Source: Paraburkholderia aromaticivorans (GTDB lineage: Bacteria > Pseudomonadota > Gammaproteobacteria > Burkholderiales > Burkholderiaceae). From it: 64,000 nt of DNA. Position 1 is the stretch's first letter. The number at the start of each line of letters is the position of its first letter. Position numbers and translations under genes: made by a program. A model generated the notes under the pieces. The model saw nothing but the letters and a program-made list of their open reading frames with translations, ran no database searches and had not been told where the DNA came from. This document shows, one piece after another, positions 29,310 through 37,445 of the stretch. The DNA lies in NCBI RefSeq assembly GCF_012689525.1, contig NZ_CP051514.1, forward strand, positions 1,674,001 through 1,738,000, in the 5' to 3' direction.

Positions 29310-30701
29310 CTATCGCCGTCCACCACCGCGGCCGCCACCACCGCCACGGGAGAACCCGGTACCGCCACCGCCACCGCCGCGCCCGCCTCCCGATGAAAAT
29401 CCACCACCGGAATGGCCAGAAGCCCGGTTGCGGGAGTCGGAGAAAGACTGACGACTCGCCGCGCCCCTTGAACTATCCGCCTGTGCGTCGCGCGCCGATC
29501 CGTAGCCGCTAAACGCATCGCCCCCACCCCTTTGCGAGGCCCCCGCGCCTTGCTCCCGCGTGCCTGCCGAAGCGGGGCGCTGAGCACCCTGGTCTCTCGT
29601 GGCTGGCGTAGCGGGGCGTTGAGCCGCTTGCTGCCGTCCTCCTGAAGCCGCATTACCGCCGCCCGCGGCGCTGCGGGCCGGTGCATCGCCGACTCGTTGC
29701 GTGCCGGCGGCGCGGCCTGTCGTGCCGCTGACCTGGCCTGGCTTCTTCTCGGATCGCCATGCGGACGATTGCCCTCCCTGGCCTCGCGTGCGGTTGACAT
29801 CGCCCGTGTTGATATTGCCTCGCTCGACATTCCTTTCCCGATCGCCTCGCTCGACGTTCCTTTCCCGGTTAATGTTGATGTTGTTATTGCCGCCGCCTCC
29901 GTAATGAGCCTCATAGTGTCCGCCATTCCAGGCCGCGCCAATCGCCGCTCCCCATATCAGGCCCGTCGCGAGCGCCGCACCCGGCGCGTAGGGATAGTAG
30001 TAGGCCGGATAAGGTGCGGGCAGGTAGGCATAGCTCGGAGGTGCGCCGGCTACCACGACGGTCGTCGGGTTGTATTGCGGCACGTAAATCACCTGCGGAT
30101 CGGCCGGGACGATCTTGATCACCTCCTTCTCGACCACCACGACCTGCTTGTCGTCGGTTTTGAGCTGACCCGCCGCCTGCGTTTGACGCCGGAAGCGCTG
30201 CACCGCCTCCAGTACCGCGCCCTGATCGGCGACGACGGCTTCGCCAATGCTGATCGTCCAGTCGAGATCCGTACTCATTCTTTTGACGACCTCGGGGTAA
30301 TTCAGCAAAGCCTTCACGGGATCGTGCCAGCTTTCGTTGACTTTGAGCGACTTGTCACTCTTGCGCTGATCGAGGAAGCGATCCGCCTGCACGATCTCCA
30401 CCGGGTAAGTCGCGGCGGGAAGAATGATGGCGACGAGATCGTCTGGATATAACGCAATGGGCCCGACAAGTTTGTCGAGCGTCGCAGCGGGAACGGCGGC
30501 CGCGCCGACGTCCGCTGCGGGAGCCTGCGCAATTGAGACCGTCGTGGACGACATGGCGTAGAGCGCCAGCATTGCGACGATAAGCGCATGGATCGAGATC
30601 CGGGGCAACTTTAGCTCCTGAACGACGACCGCTCGCGGCCACCTGCCGAGCGCCCACTCAAACGGGATGATCCGTTCAAAAGCACGCGTAACGCGGTCCA
30701 T
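29310..30701 (-). CDS. DUF3300 protein, copy 2
   Basis: 463-residue paralogue of the protein at 12109-13752. An N-terminal membrane or signal segment (about 35-58) replaces the lipobox. The DUF3300 domain follows (TLDKLVGPIALYPDDLVAIIL, YPVEIVQADRFL, DPQVIYVPQYNPTTVVV). The C-terminus is long, low-complexity and rich in Asn, Arg, Gln, Ser and Gly, ending in GGGGGRGGGRR. AGGGGA lies 8 bases before ATG. Box site 5 lies about 135 bases upstream. Same function gap as copy 1. Confidence 0.85.
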   Translation of the reverse strand: MDRVTRAFERIIPFEWALGRWPRAVVVQELKLPRISIHALIVAMLALYAMSSTTVSIAQAPAADVGAAAVPAATLDKLVGPIALYPDDLVAIILPAATYPVEIVQADRFLDQRKSDKSLKVNESWHDPVKALLNYPEVVKRMSTDLDWTISIGEAVVADQGAVLEAVQRFRRQTQAAGQLKTDDKQVVVVEKEVIKIVPADPQVIYVPQYNPTTVVVAGAPPSYAYLPAPYPAYYYPYAPGAALATGLIWGAAIGAAWNGGHYEAHYGGGGNNNININRERNVERGDRERNVERGNINTGDVNRTRGQGGQSSAWRSEKKPGQVSGTTGRAAGTQRVGDAPARSAAGGGNAASGGRQQAAQRPATPATRDQGAQRPASAGTREQGAGASQRGGGDAFSGYGSARDAQADSSRGAASRQSFSDSRNRASGHSGGGFSSGGGRGGGGGGTGFSRGGGGGRGGGRR

Positions 30702-31024
30702 TGATGCTTCCCCTCACTCTTCACCACTCAAATCGGCTTGCGATCTTTAAAAGACAGTTATCCGAAGCAATGGAAACGAGACACACGTGCCGTACAGATA
30801 CAGTTTGGACCAAACGCGTGCCCTGTTGCAAATACGACCTTGGTCCGATTGCGCACCGCATGTCTGGGACGCAATGATGAGAGCGAAAATGCCATCGCTG
30901 CAGGCACCTCGCCGAGCGCTTGATCCTGACAGGACCGCAACAGCCTGTGCCAGCTTCGACTTCACGCTCGCCCGAAGAGCCAGCCGGCGGTCCGCATGGG
31001 CGTGGACTTACGCAAGGAGTCGCC
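30702..31024. other. divergent intergenic region DUF3300 copy 2 / glycine-zipper gene
   Basis: 323 bases holding box site 5 (30835-30846). Nearby, TTTGGACCAAA (30804-30814) is a second short palindrome that overlaps the region where the minus-strand -10 would lie. An AAGGAG site precedes GTG 31025. No other gene is convincing. Confidence 0.6.
30802..30878. promoter_or_regulatory. GGACCWWGGTCC box, site 5 (possibly bidirectional)
   Basis: 12-mer CGACCTTGGTCC at 30835-30846, flanked by AATA on the left and GATT on the right, so both readings carry the GGTC-plus-ATT extension. On the minus strand CAAACT (30802-30807) starts 28 bases after the box (2 more than the norm). On the plus strand AATGAT (30873-30878) starts 27 bases after it. 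Confidence 0.6.
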
Positions 31025-31498
31025 GTGACTACGTTGACAAAGTACATTCTTGTCGCCGCTTTAGCGGGTTCGATGTCATTCGATGGTATGGCGCAATCGA
31101 AACCCATTGCCTATCCCGCGAAAGGACAAAGCCCGCAAATGCAACAGCAGGATGACGGCGCATGTTATTCGTGGGCCAAGAGCAACACCGGTGTGGACCC
31201 GGCGGCGATGGCCAACGCCCCGCCTCCGCCTTCCGGACCGGCAGTGGGCGGCGGTGAGCGCGTTCAGGGCGCCGCGCGTGGGGCTGCCGGAGGCGCTGTC
31301 ATCGGAGCCATAGCGGGTGACGCGGGCAAAGGAGCGGCGATCGGAGCCGCAACCGGTACGATGGTCGGCGGATCGCGTGCGCGGCAGAACCGGCGCGCGG
31401 CCGCGGCATCGACACAGTCACAGACGCAGGGTGCGATGGACACATTCAATCGCGGCTATGCCGCATGTATGGAAGGTCGTGGCTACTCCATCAAATGA
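31025..31498 (+). CDS. glycine-zipper outer-envelope protein
   Basis: 157-residue product with a signal peptide (cleavage near DGMAQSK). A glycine-zipper segment lies at about 75-120 (AARGAAGGAVIGAIAGDAG, AAIGAATGTMVGG) as in YMGG/SLT-like envelope proteins, followed by a C-terminal AMDTFNRGYAACMEGRGYSIK. The start is GTG 31025, supported by AAGGAG 7 bases upstream. Divergent from the DUF3300 copy 2 operon and possibly driven by the same box. Function unknown. Confidence 0.75.
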   Translation: MTTLTKYILVAALAGSMSFDGMAQSKPIAYPAKGQSPQMQQQDDGACYSWAKSNTGVDPAAMANAPPPPSGPAVGGGERVQGAARGAAGGAVIGAIAGDAGKGAAIGAATGTMVGGSRARQNRRAAAASTQSQTQGAMDTFNRGYAACMEGRGYSIK

Positions 31499-31595
31499 AC
31501 TTTAGCGTGTAAGCCGGGTAATGCGCCCCGTCATGAAAGACCGGCGGCCATTCGGCCCAAAGTCAACGTGCGCGCAGGCGTTCAAGGAGAGCAGC

Positions 31596-32180
31596 ATGAG
31601 AAACAGCAAACTCATCGTCGCGGTGGCGCTCGTGTCTCTCGCTACTACGGGTTTCGCCCAGACAGAGCCGCAAGTGGCGGTCAACAGCGCGCCCGGCAAA
31701 GTATCCATGACGGGCACAGTGAAGACGCGCTCGACTGTCGTAGGTATCGAACCGGCCACCCGAACGGTCTTGCTAAAGGACGCCAAAGGCAAGGTCGTGC
31801 AACTCGTGGTGAGTGAGGAAGCACGCAACTTCGACCAGCTCAAGATCGGCGACGTCGTCACGGCGGAGTATTCGCAGGCCGTTACCGTCACGCTCAGGAA
31901 GGGCGGCGCACCCCTTGCCGTCAACGAAAGTCACACTCTCGAGCGCGCGCCGTTGGGCGCCAAACCAGGAGGCACGGCAAGCAGGGAGATGACGATCATG
32001 GCCAACGTGACTGCCGTCAACCACCAGACCGGCGCGATGACGTTGAAAGGTCCGCAAGGCAATTCGGTGGACCTTGTCGTACAGGATCCTGACCAGCTCA
32101 AGCTGATCAAAAAGGGTGATCAGATGGAAGTGCTCTACAACGAGGCGGTGGCAATTTCCGTCGAACCTCAAGCCAAATAG
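31596..32180 (+). CDS. periplasmic protein with two beta-barrel-like modules
   Basis: 194-residue product with a signal peptide (cleavage near TGFAQTE) and two related modules: VVGIEPATRTVLLKDAKGK with a VVTAEYSQAV end, and VTAVNHQTGAMTLKGPQGN with a MEVLYNEAVAI end. They read like small OB/beta-barrel repeats. AAGGAG lies 7 bases before ATG 31596. It follows the glycine-zipper gene by 97 bases on the same strand. No named family assigned. Confidence 0.7.
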   Translation: MRNSKLIVAVALVSLATTGFAQTEPQVAVNSAPGKVSMTGTVKTRSTVVGIEPATRTVLLKDAKGKVVQLVVSEEARNFDQLKIGDVVTAEYSQAVTVTLRKGGAPLAVNESHTLERAPLGAKPGGTASREMTIMANVTAVNHQTGAMTLKGPQGNSVDLVVQDPDQLKLIKKGDQMEVLYNEAVAISVEPQAK

Positions 32181-32271
32181 CCACCCAGGTGCCGCGGCGA
32201 ACGCCGGCCAGTCATGGCTCGCGCGACGCGCGTCGGAAGATCGCGGCTCGCTCTGTTCTTCTTCGCCGGTT

Positions 32272-32517
32272 GCGCTCAATCTGGCCGTGCAGCCCGCAAG
32301 TCCGACGCTCGGAATCCAGCGGTGGCTCGGAGGACGGCGCGGACTCGCCGTCACCGTCATGCTGTTGCTGGAAATCGTGGTGATATGCATCCCAACCTAC
32401 GCCGCGGTGTCTACGCTCGCCGGCCATACGGCCGACATCATGGACTTCGTGGAGGGCCTGCCTGGCTACGCGCTTCCGTCGCCCCCTCATTGGCTCAGCA
32501 GCAGACCAGCCGGATGA
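32272..32517 (+). pseudogene. remnant of an AI-2E (PerM) family permease
   Basis: An in-frame stretch reads GGRRGLAVTVMLLLEIVVI and continues into an LAGHTADIMDFVEGLPGYAL segment. That matches the N-terminal first-helix region of AI-2E family permeases, which are normally about 350 residues; here the frame ends at TGA 32515 and nothing of the rest follows. No ribosome site or start is obvious. The whole 32181-32603 gap holds only this. Confidence 0.35.
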
Positions 32518-32603
32518 GTTGGCAGCACGAGGCAAGCCGGACAGTCAGGCCCACCTCGTCCCCCACCGGACCGATTGAGGCGAGAACACGCGACCGCCTT
32601 CCG

Positions 32604-33626
32604 TCAAATCAGCAGCCGCCGGGCTTCCGCCAATATGTCGCGCTCGGGCAGAAGATCTTGGCGTTTGAAGCGCACCATCGAAAAGACGCGAATCGCATTG
32701 GGACTCGCCGGCATGCGTGCAATTTGCAGTTCCATTTCCTGCGCCGGGCGAGTGTCGCCGTCTTCAACGACGACGTTCAGCCGGTCCAGCAGAAACTTCT
32801 TTTTTTGCACGTAGACATGGGCATCCGGCAACGCGAGTACCTTGCAAACCATCTGCAGCTCACGCTCCAGCGCCTCTGTTTTCAGGCCCAGATTGGCCAG
32901 AGCCCGGTCGTTCTCGTCGAGTTGCGCCTGCAGTCGCGCCACCTCCGCGAAGCTGCACGATGCCTCGCTCCCCAACAGCGACCGGACCCCTATCCCCTGC
33001 CGTTCGAGGATTTTCAAACGCGTTCTCAACAACGCCCGCTCCTGCTCCAGCGAATCGCGCCGTAGCGTGTCCGCCTCGATCTCTCCGAGTCCCTGAAGCG
33101 TAAGCTGATCGAGGACCCGCAAAACGATTTCCTCCCGCAACGCCACTTCCGACACAGCACACACGCGAACCTGGTGGTCGCTAAAGTTGACGGTCGTCTG
33201 TGCAACGTCGGTACGCGTGATTGCGCCATCTTGCGCGACGCCGAGGGTGCGACGCTCGTCGACGGCCATGCCGAGCACAGCGAATACTTCGTCCACCGCA
33301 GGATGATCGCGCAAGCAGTTGCGTAATGCCTCCGAGTGGCTGAAGACTGGAGCCACGTCGTCGGGCGTGGCAAAAAACGCGTGGATATACGGATCCGTTG
33401 CCCACGCCGCCACGCTGGCTTCCCGCGCAGCCGGCACCTGCGCGACGAGGCGGCGCAGATAACCGGTTGCCTGGTGCACGGCGGGCGCCAGACGCGCCTC
33501 GTAATCGCGCGCCAGGCGCAGTTGCGGGCCGAGCCTGACAATCCGCTCGACGATTTCCTTCTCCTGCTGGAGATCGTCTGTTGCCAACGCGCGGCGCCTC
33601 AACGACCACCACGACAGCAGACCCAT
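32604..33626 (-). CDS. coiled-coil protein of unknown function
   Basis: 340-residue cytoplasmic-looking protein without signal or membrane segments. Heptad-like charged helices are at about 20-60 and 180-260 (SLEQERALLRTRLKILERQ, ARLQAQLDENDRALANLG). A middle region may fold as a small alpha/beta domain (VNFSDHQVRVCAVSEV). It is the last gene of the long minus-strand run that includes the RND pump and PqiABC, 17 bases after the RRM gene. No family recognised. Confidence 0.7.
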   Translation of the reverse strand: MGLLSWWSLRRRALATDDLQQEKEIVERIVRLGPQLRLARDYEARLAPAVHQATGYLRRLVAQVPAAREASVAAWATDPYIHAFFATPDDVAPVFSHSEALRNCLRDHPAVDEVFAVLGMAVDERRTLGVAQDGAITRTDVAQTTVNFSDHQVRVCAVSEVALREEIVLRVLDQLTLQGLGEIEADTLRRDSLEQERALLRTRLKILERQGIGVRSLLGSEASCSFAEVARLQAQLDENDRALANLGLKTEALERELQMVCKVLALPDAHVYVQKKKFLLDRLNVVVEDGDTRPAQEMELQIARMPASPNAIRVFSMVRFKRQDLLPERDILAEARRLLI

Positions 33627-33643
33627 GCGCGGCTCCTGGCAAT

Positions 33644-33901
33644 TTATGATTCATCGCGCTCCGGAAGAAGCAGCGCGGTGATCGTACGGCCTTTCCAGAA
33701 CAGGTTGTGGATGCGCGGCTGCAGGTTGCGCAGCCCGTTCGCCGTCACGTCGTCGAAAATCACCAGCGCCGCGGGCCGGGAGCCCGCGCCCGGAATACGG
33801 CGGATCGTACTGAATTGGGGGAAGCCGTACCGTACAAGGAACTCCCCGATTTCCTCATCGGAGACGCTTTCTTCCACGTTGCCCAGCATCAGTTCAGCCA
33901 T
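33644..33901 (-). CDS. RNA-recognition-motif protein
   Basis: 85-residue single-domain protein with the RRM pattern: an RNP2-like first strand (LMLGNVEESVSDEEIGEFL), an RNP1-like third strand region (RPAALVIFDDV), and a final strand (RTITALLLPE). The RNP1 aromatics are only partly kept, so RNA binding is likely but not certain. It sits between pqiC (73 bases) and the coiled-coil gene (17 bases) in the same direction. An RRM protein in an envelope/efflux operon is unusual. Confidence 0.7.
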   Translation of the reverse strand: MAELMLGNVEESVSDEEIGEFLVRYGFPQFSTIRRIPGAGSRPAALVIFDDVTANGLRNLQPRIHNLFWKGRTITALLLPERDES

Positions 33902-33974
33902 GATGTTTGCTCCTCGATCATTACCCTACGCGCGGCGCTGCACCACGAAGTCGATGCACGATCCGCACGCCGCG

Positions 33975-34562
33975 TCACTGAGCCGGACTCGCCTGCAGCG
34001 CCGCCGCGATATCGCGGCTCACCGATGCCAGCGCGCGATCGTGCGCGGCAACGAGCGGTTCGAAGCCCGGACCGGACACCGCCTCGCGCGCAACAGAGCG
34101 GCCCGTGACGGGACGGCCTTTACCCGGCGGGCGCACGGCCCATAGCACGTCGACGGTGACGTCCCGCCCCGGTGCGGACTCGAAGCGCATCACGTCGATA
34201 CGTACGCGCCATACGCCAGCCGGTTCGTGCGTCAGATCGAACACTGAAATCTGCGGTGAGTTCAACAGCACGGCAAGATTGGCGGCAATCACGCGGCCGA
34301 TGTCGCCGCTCAACGGTTGCGCCCAAAGGGCGAATTCGTTGACATCGACCTCGTTGTCGCCGACCCGGGTCACGATCTGCGGCCGATCCACGAGGTCCGG
34401 TATCGTAACGGGACCGATCACGGCAGCGATCGAGCGCGTTGCGCCGGAGTTGACGAGAGAGCGGTCTGGGCTCAGCGTGTAAAAACTGGCCGATGGCGAT
34501 TTACATCCGCCGAACCAGCCGGTGACCAGTGCCAGAATCAGACATGCCGTCGCATACCTCAT
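33975..34562 (-). CDS. pqiC: PqiC/YmbA-type lipoprotein
   Basis: 195-residue lipoprotein (lipobox GWFGGC) of the ABC-type transport auxiliary family (DUF330), with the family start SFYTLSPDR and segments VTIPDLVDRPQIVTR and VNEFALWAQPL. It anchors the PqiB tunnel at the outer membrane. Its ATG overlaps the pqiB stop codon (ATGA), so translation is coupled. Confidence 0.88.
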   Translation of the reverse strand: MRYATACLILALVTGWFGGCKSPSASFYTLSPDRSLVNSGATRSIAAVIGPVTIPDLVDRPQIVTRVGDNEVDVNEFALWAQPLSGDIGRVIAANLAVLLNSPQISVFDLTHEPAGVWRVRIDVMRFESAPGRDVTVDVLWAVRPPGKGRPVTGRSVAREAVSGPGFEPLVAAHDRALASVSRDIAAALQASPAQ

Positions 34563-36178
34563 GGCTTGTCCTCAGACTTGCCGCGCACGAGCGCTTCCGG
34601 ATGCCGGGACAGATAGTCGGCCAGCGTACGCAGCGTGGCTGCCGTCCGGGTCATTTCGTGCATCGCCTGTTCCGTGGATTGCTGCAGCGACGAATCCGGT
34701 TGCAGCGCGGTATTCGCGGAATCGAGCGCGGTTTGCGCCGACGTGAACGTGTCACGCGCCTTCGGCACGACCTCACTATTGAGCTGGGAGATCATCGAAT
34801 TGGTCGTGCGTAGCGTCGTGCGCGCATCGTTGCCGATCGCCTCGAACGGAATATTGTTGAGCTTGGTCAGCAAGCGCGTAACTGAGTCTTGCAGCGACTG
34901 AAGCGTGCGAGGTATGGCAGGCAATTCCGGCGGCGACTTGCTCCAGTCGATCGTCGCCTTGGGCGCATCCGGGAAATAGTCCAGCGCGACGTAAAGCTGA
35001 CCCGTGAGTGGATTGCCGCTCTTGAGCTGGAAACGGAATCCATGTTCGACCAGATAGTCCGCCAGTCCGCGTGGGTGGTCGCTTATACGCCCCCCGGCCT
35101 GTCCGTTCTGATAGCGTGACGTAAAGCGCTCGGGATAGATCTGTATTTCGACGGGAATGCTGAAACGATTTTGTGCCGGCTCGAAGCGTGTATAGATCGC
35201 CGTCACCTCGCCGATGACTACACCGCGAAAATCGACCGGCGCGCCAACCGTCAGGCCTCGCACCGAATCCATGAAATTAACGACGTATTTATCGACGATC
35301 CGATCGTGCTGTTTCATCGCGTCGGCGCGCGTTGCGTAAAGTTCGAATCCCGCATTGGCGGCGGCGTTGGTCTCTTCCTGCGACTCCGGCGGTGACTCGA
35401 ACGCCACGCCGCCGATGATGATGGAAACGATCGACTGGGTTTCGACACGCAGACCGTTCGTATCGAACGCCATGTCTACCCCGCTTGCGTGCCAGAAGCG
35501 CGTATCGGTCTTCACGAACTGGTCGTAAGGCGCATTGACGAACGCCTTCAGCGTGACGCCTCTGCCGTCCGGGTCCAGTTGGTAAGAAGCAATCTGGCCG
35601 ACCCGGAGTCTGCGGAAATAGATGGGCGTGCCCACGTCCAGCGAGCCGAGACCCGCACCCTTCAAAATGAACTCCCGTCCTGGGACGTCGCTCGCAAACA
35701 CAGGGGGCTCTTCGAGCCCGACGAAATCACGCCGCGCTTTCTCTGCATTCCCGACATCGACGTCGATGTACGACCCGGAGAGCAGCGTGCCGAGCCCCGA
35801 GACCGTGCCGCCTGAAATGCGCGGGCGCACTACCCAGAACCGTGTGTTTTCGACCAGCAGACTCGCCACGTCGCGAGCCACCTCTGCCTTCGCCACGACG
35901 CTCTTATGATCCGGCGACAGGTTCACGGCCTCGACCACGCCGATATCGACGTCCTTGAACTTGACCTTTGTCTTTCCGGCTTCAAGGCCCTCGCCGGTCT
36001 TGAAACTGATGGTGATATTCTCGCCGCGTTCCAGGATCGCTTTCGTAGCCAGCCATCCGCCGATCAGCACCGCCACGATCGGCACGAGCCACACCAGTTG
36101 CATACGCCAGCGCGAGCGTGGAATCGAATCCGCCAGCGGGAGTTCGGGAAGATCCGGCTCGTCATTTGGTCTTGACAT
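34559..36178 (-). CDS. pqiB: PqiB-type MCE-domain tunnel protein
   Basis: 539-residue protein with one N-terminal membrane helix (about 28-48) and three MCE domains (first at about 50-135, with GLEAGKTKVKFKDVDIGVV; a later one with TVGAPVDFRGVVIGEV). A C-terminal coiled coil follows. PqiB forms a periplasm-spanning lipid tunnel with PqiA and PqiC. ATG 36178 is chosen over 36196 because GGAG lies 8-10 bases upstream; it overlaps the end of pqiA by 17 bases. Confidence 0.9.
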   Translation of the reverse strand: MSRPNDEPDLPELPLADSIPRSRWRMQLVWLVPIVAVLIGGWLATKAILERGENITISFKTGEGLEAGKTKVKFKDVDIGVVEAVNLSPDHKSVVAKAEVARDVASLLVENTRFWVVRPRISGGTVSGLGTLLSGSYIDVDVGNAEKARRDFVGLEEPPVFASDVPGREFILKGAGLGSLDVGTPIYFRRLRVGQIASYQLDPDGRGVTLKAFVNAPYDQFVKTDTRFWHASGVDMAFDTNGLRVETQSIVSIIIGGVAFESPPESQEETNAAANAGFELYATRADAMKQHDRIVDKYVVNFMDSVRGLTVGAPVDFRGVVIGEVTAIYTRFEPAQNRFSIPVEIQIYPERFTSRYQNGQAGGRISDHPRGLADYLVEHGFRFQLKSGNPLTGQLYVALDYFPDAPKATIDWSKSPPELPAIPRTLQSLQDSVTRLLTKLNNIPFEAIGNDARTTLRTTNSMISQLNSEVVPKARDTFTSAQTALDSANTALQPDSSLQQSTEQAMHEMTRTAATLRTLADYLSRHPEALVRGKSEDKP

Positions 36179-37445
36179 GAGCCCTCTCCGCTGCATCCCA
36201 GATGAGGCGCGGGTCGAAAGCCATCGCCGCCAGCAGTGTCAACACGACCACCGCCCCGAACGCTATCGATGCCGGACCGGCCTCGATCGTCGCCAGCGCC
36301 TGGAATTGCACCAGCGCGACGAGCATCGTGATGACATAGATATCGAGCATCGACCAGCGCCCAACCAGTTCGATCGCGCGGTAGATTCTGGTGCGCTGCT
36401 CGGGAAGCCATTGCGAGTGAAGCTGGGTGGAGACCGCCAGATACGCAAGGCCCAGGATCTTGAGCATCGGCACCACGATGCTTGCGATGAACACGAGAAC
36501 GGCGAGCGGCCATGAACCGGATACCCACAGATAGACCACGCCGCTCATGATCGTGTCTTTCTGCGCCCCGAAGAGCGAACTCGTATTCATCACGGGCAGC
36601 ACATTGGCGGGGATATACAGCACGATTGCAGCCGACAGATACGCCCACGTCCGCGAGAGGCTCGCTGGCTTGCGCATATGCAAGCGCGCTCTGCAACGCG
36701 GGCAGCCCTGCTCGCCCGATCGTGCCGGATCGCGTACCAGTAGCCCGCACTCTTCGCACAGCACGAGCCCGTATGCGGAGGCCGTCACCGCCGTGCGGCG
36801 CTGCTCGAAGGGAGGCAGCCTCCACGCGCCGTCGGCATTTTTGCGGGCGCAGATGCGCGACCATATCTCGCGCGGATCGAACGTCGCAGACGCCGCAGCG
36901 AGCAGCAACATCAGCACCACGAACGACCACAACGCCGTGCCCGGCACGACCTTCGCGATGTGCGTCAGCTTGACGAGCGCGACCAGCAGACCGAGGATCA
37001 GAACCTCGGTCATGCCCCACGGCCGCGCCAGTTGAAACAGCCGGAAGCCCTCGACCGCGTGCCACGGCACACGCCCCAGACGCAGCGGCACGAGCAGCCA
37101 CAGCATGGCCACGGTCTGCAGCACCGGCGTCAGAATCGTCGTCAGGAAGACCAGCACCGCGAGCGGCCAGGTGCCATGCGTGTAAAGCATGCGGACCGAC
37201 CCGGCCAGCGTCGTTTGGACGAGATGGCCGTTGACCGACAAACCTACGATAGGAAACGCGTTGGAGATGACGAGCAGCACGGCGGACGCAAGGGTAAAGG
37301 CGAGGGCCCGTTCGGGCCCGTTCGTACGCCCCCTTCCAAGCTCCGCGCGACAACGACAGCAACGCAACGATGCGCCAGGCGTGAGAGGCGCTGCAAGCTG
37401 AAGCAGGTCGCACTCCTCGCAGGCGATGATTTCCCGGTGTGTCAT
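36162..37445 (-). CDS. pqiA: PqiA-type membrane protein
   Basis: 427-residue inner-membrane protein made of two PqiA repeats. Each begins with a zinc-ribbon-like cysteine cluster (CEECDLLQ with CCRCRAE, and CEECGLL with CPRCRARLH) and is followed by four helices. It is the inner-membrane partner of PqiB in lipid transport. It starts on top of the stop codon of the upstream outer-membrane factor gene (ATGA), which ties the pump and the Pqi system into one transcript. Confidence 0.9.
   Translation of the reverse strand: MTHREIIACEECDLLQLAAPLTPGASLRCCRCRAELGRGRTNGPERALAFTLASAVLLVISNAFPIVGLSVNGHLVQTTLAGSVRMLYTHGTWPLAVLVFLTTILTPVLQTVAMLWLLVPLRLGRVPWHAVEGFRLFQLARPWGMTEVLILGLLVALVKLTHIAKVVPGTALWSFVVLMLLLAAASATFDPREIWSRICARKNADGAWRLPPFEQRRTAVTASAYGLVLCEECGLLVRDPARSGEQGCPRCRARLHMRKPASLSRTWAYLSAAIVLYIPANVLPVMNTSSLFGAQKDTIMSGVVYLWVSGSWPLAVLVFIASIVVPMLKILGLAYLAVSTQLHSQWLPEQRTRIYRAIELVGRWSMLDIYVITMLVALVQFQALATIEAGPASIAFGAVVVLTLLAAMAFDPRLIWDAAERAHVKTK

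Noticed and set aside
36064..37413. 449-codon frame within pqiA on the same strand
   Set aside because: Out-of-frame overlap; the pqiA frame carries the cysteine clusters and helices.
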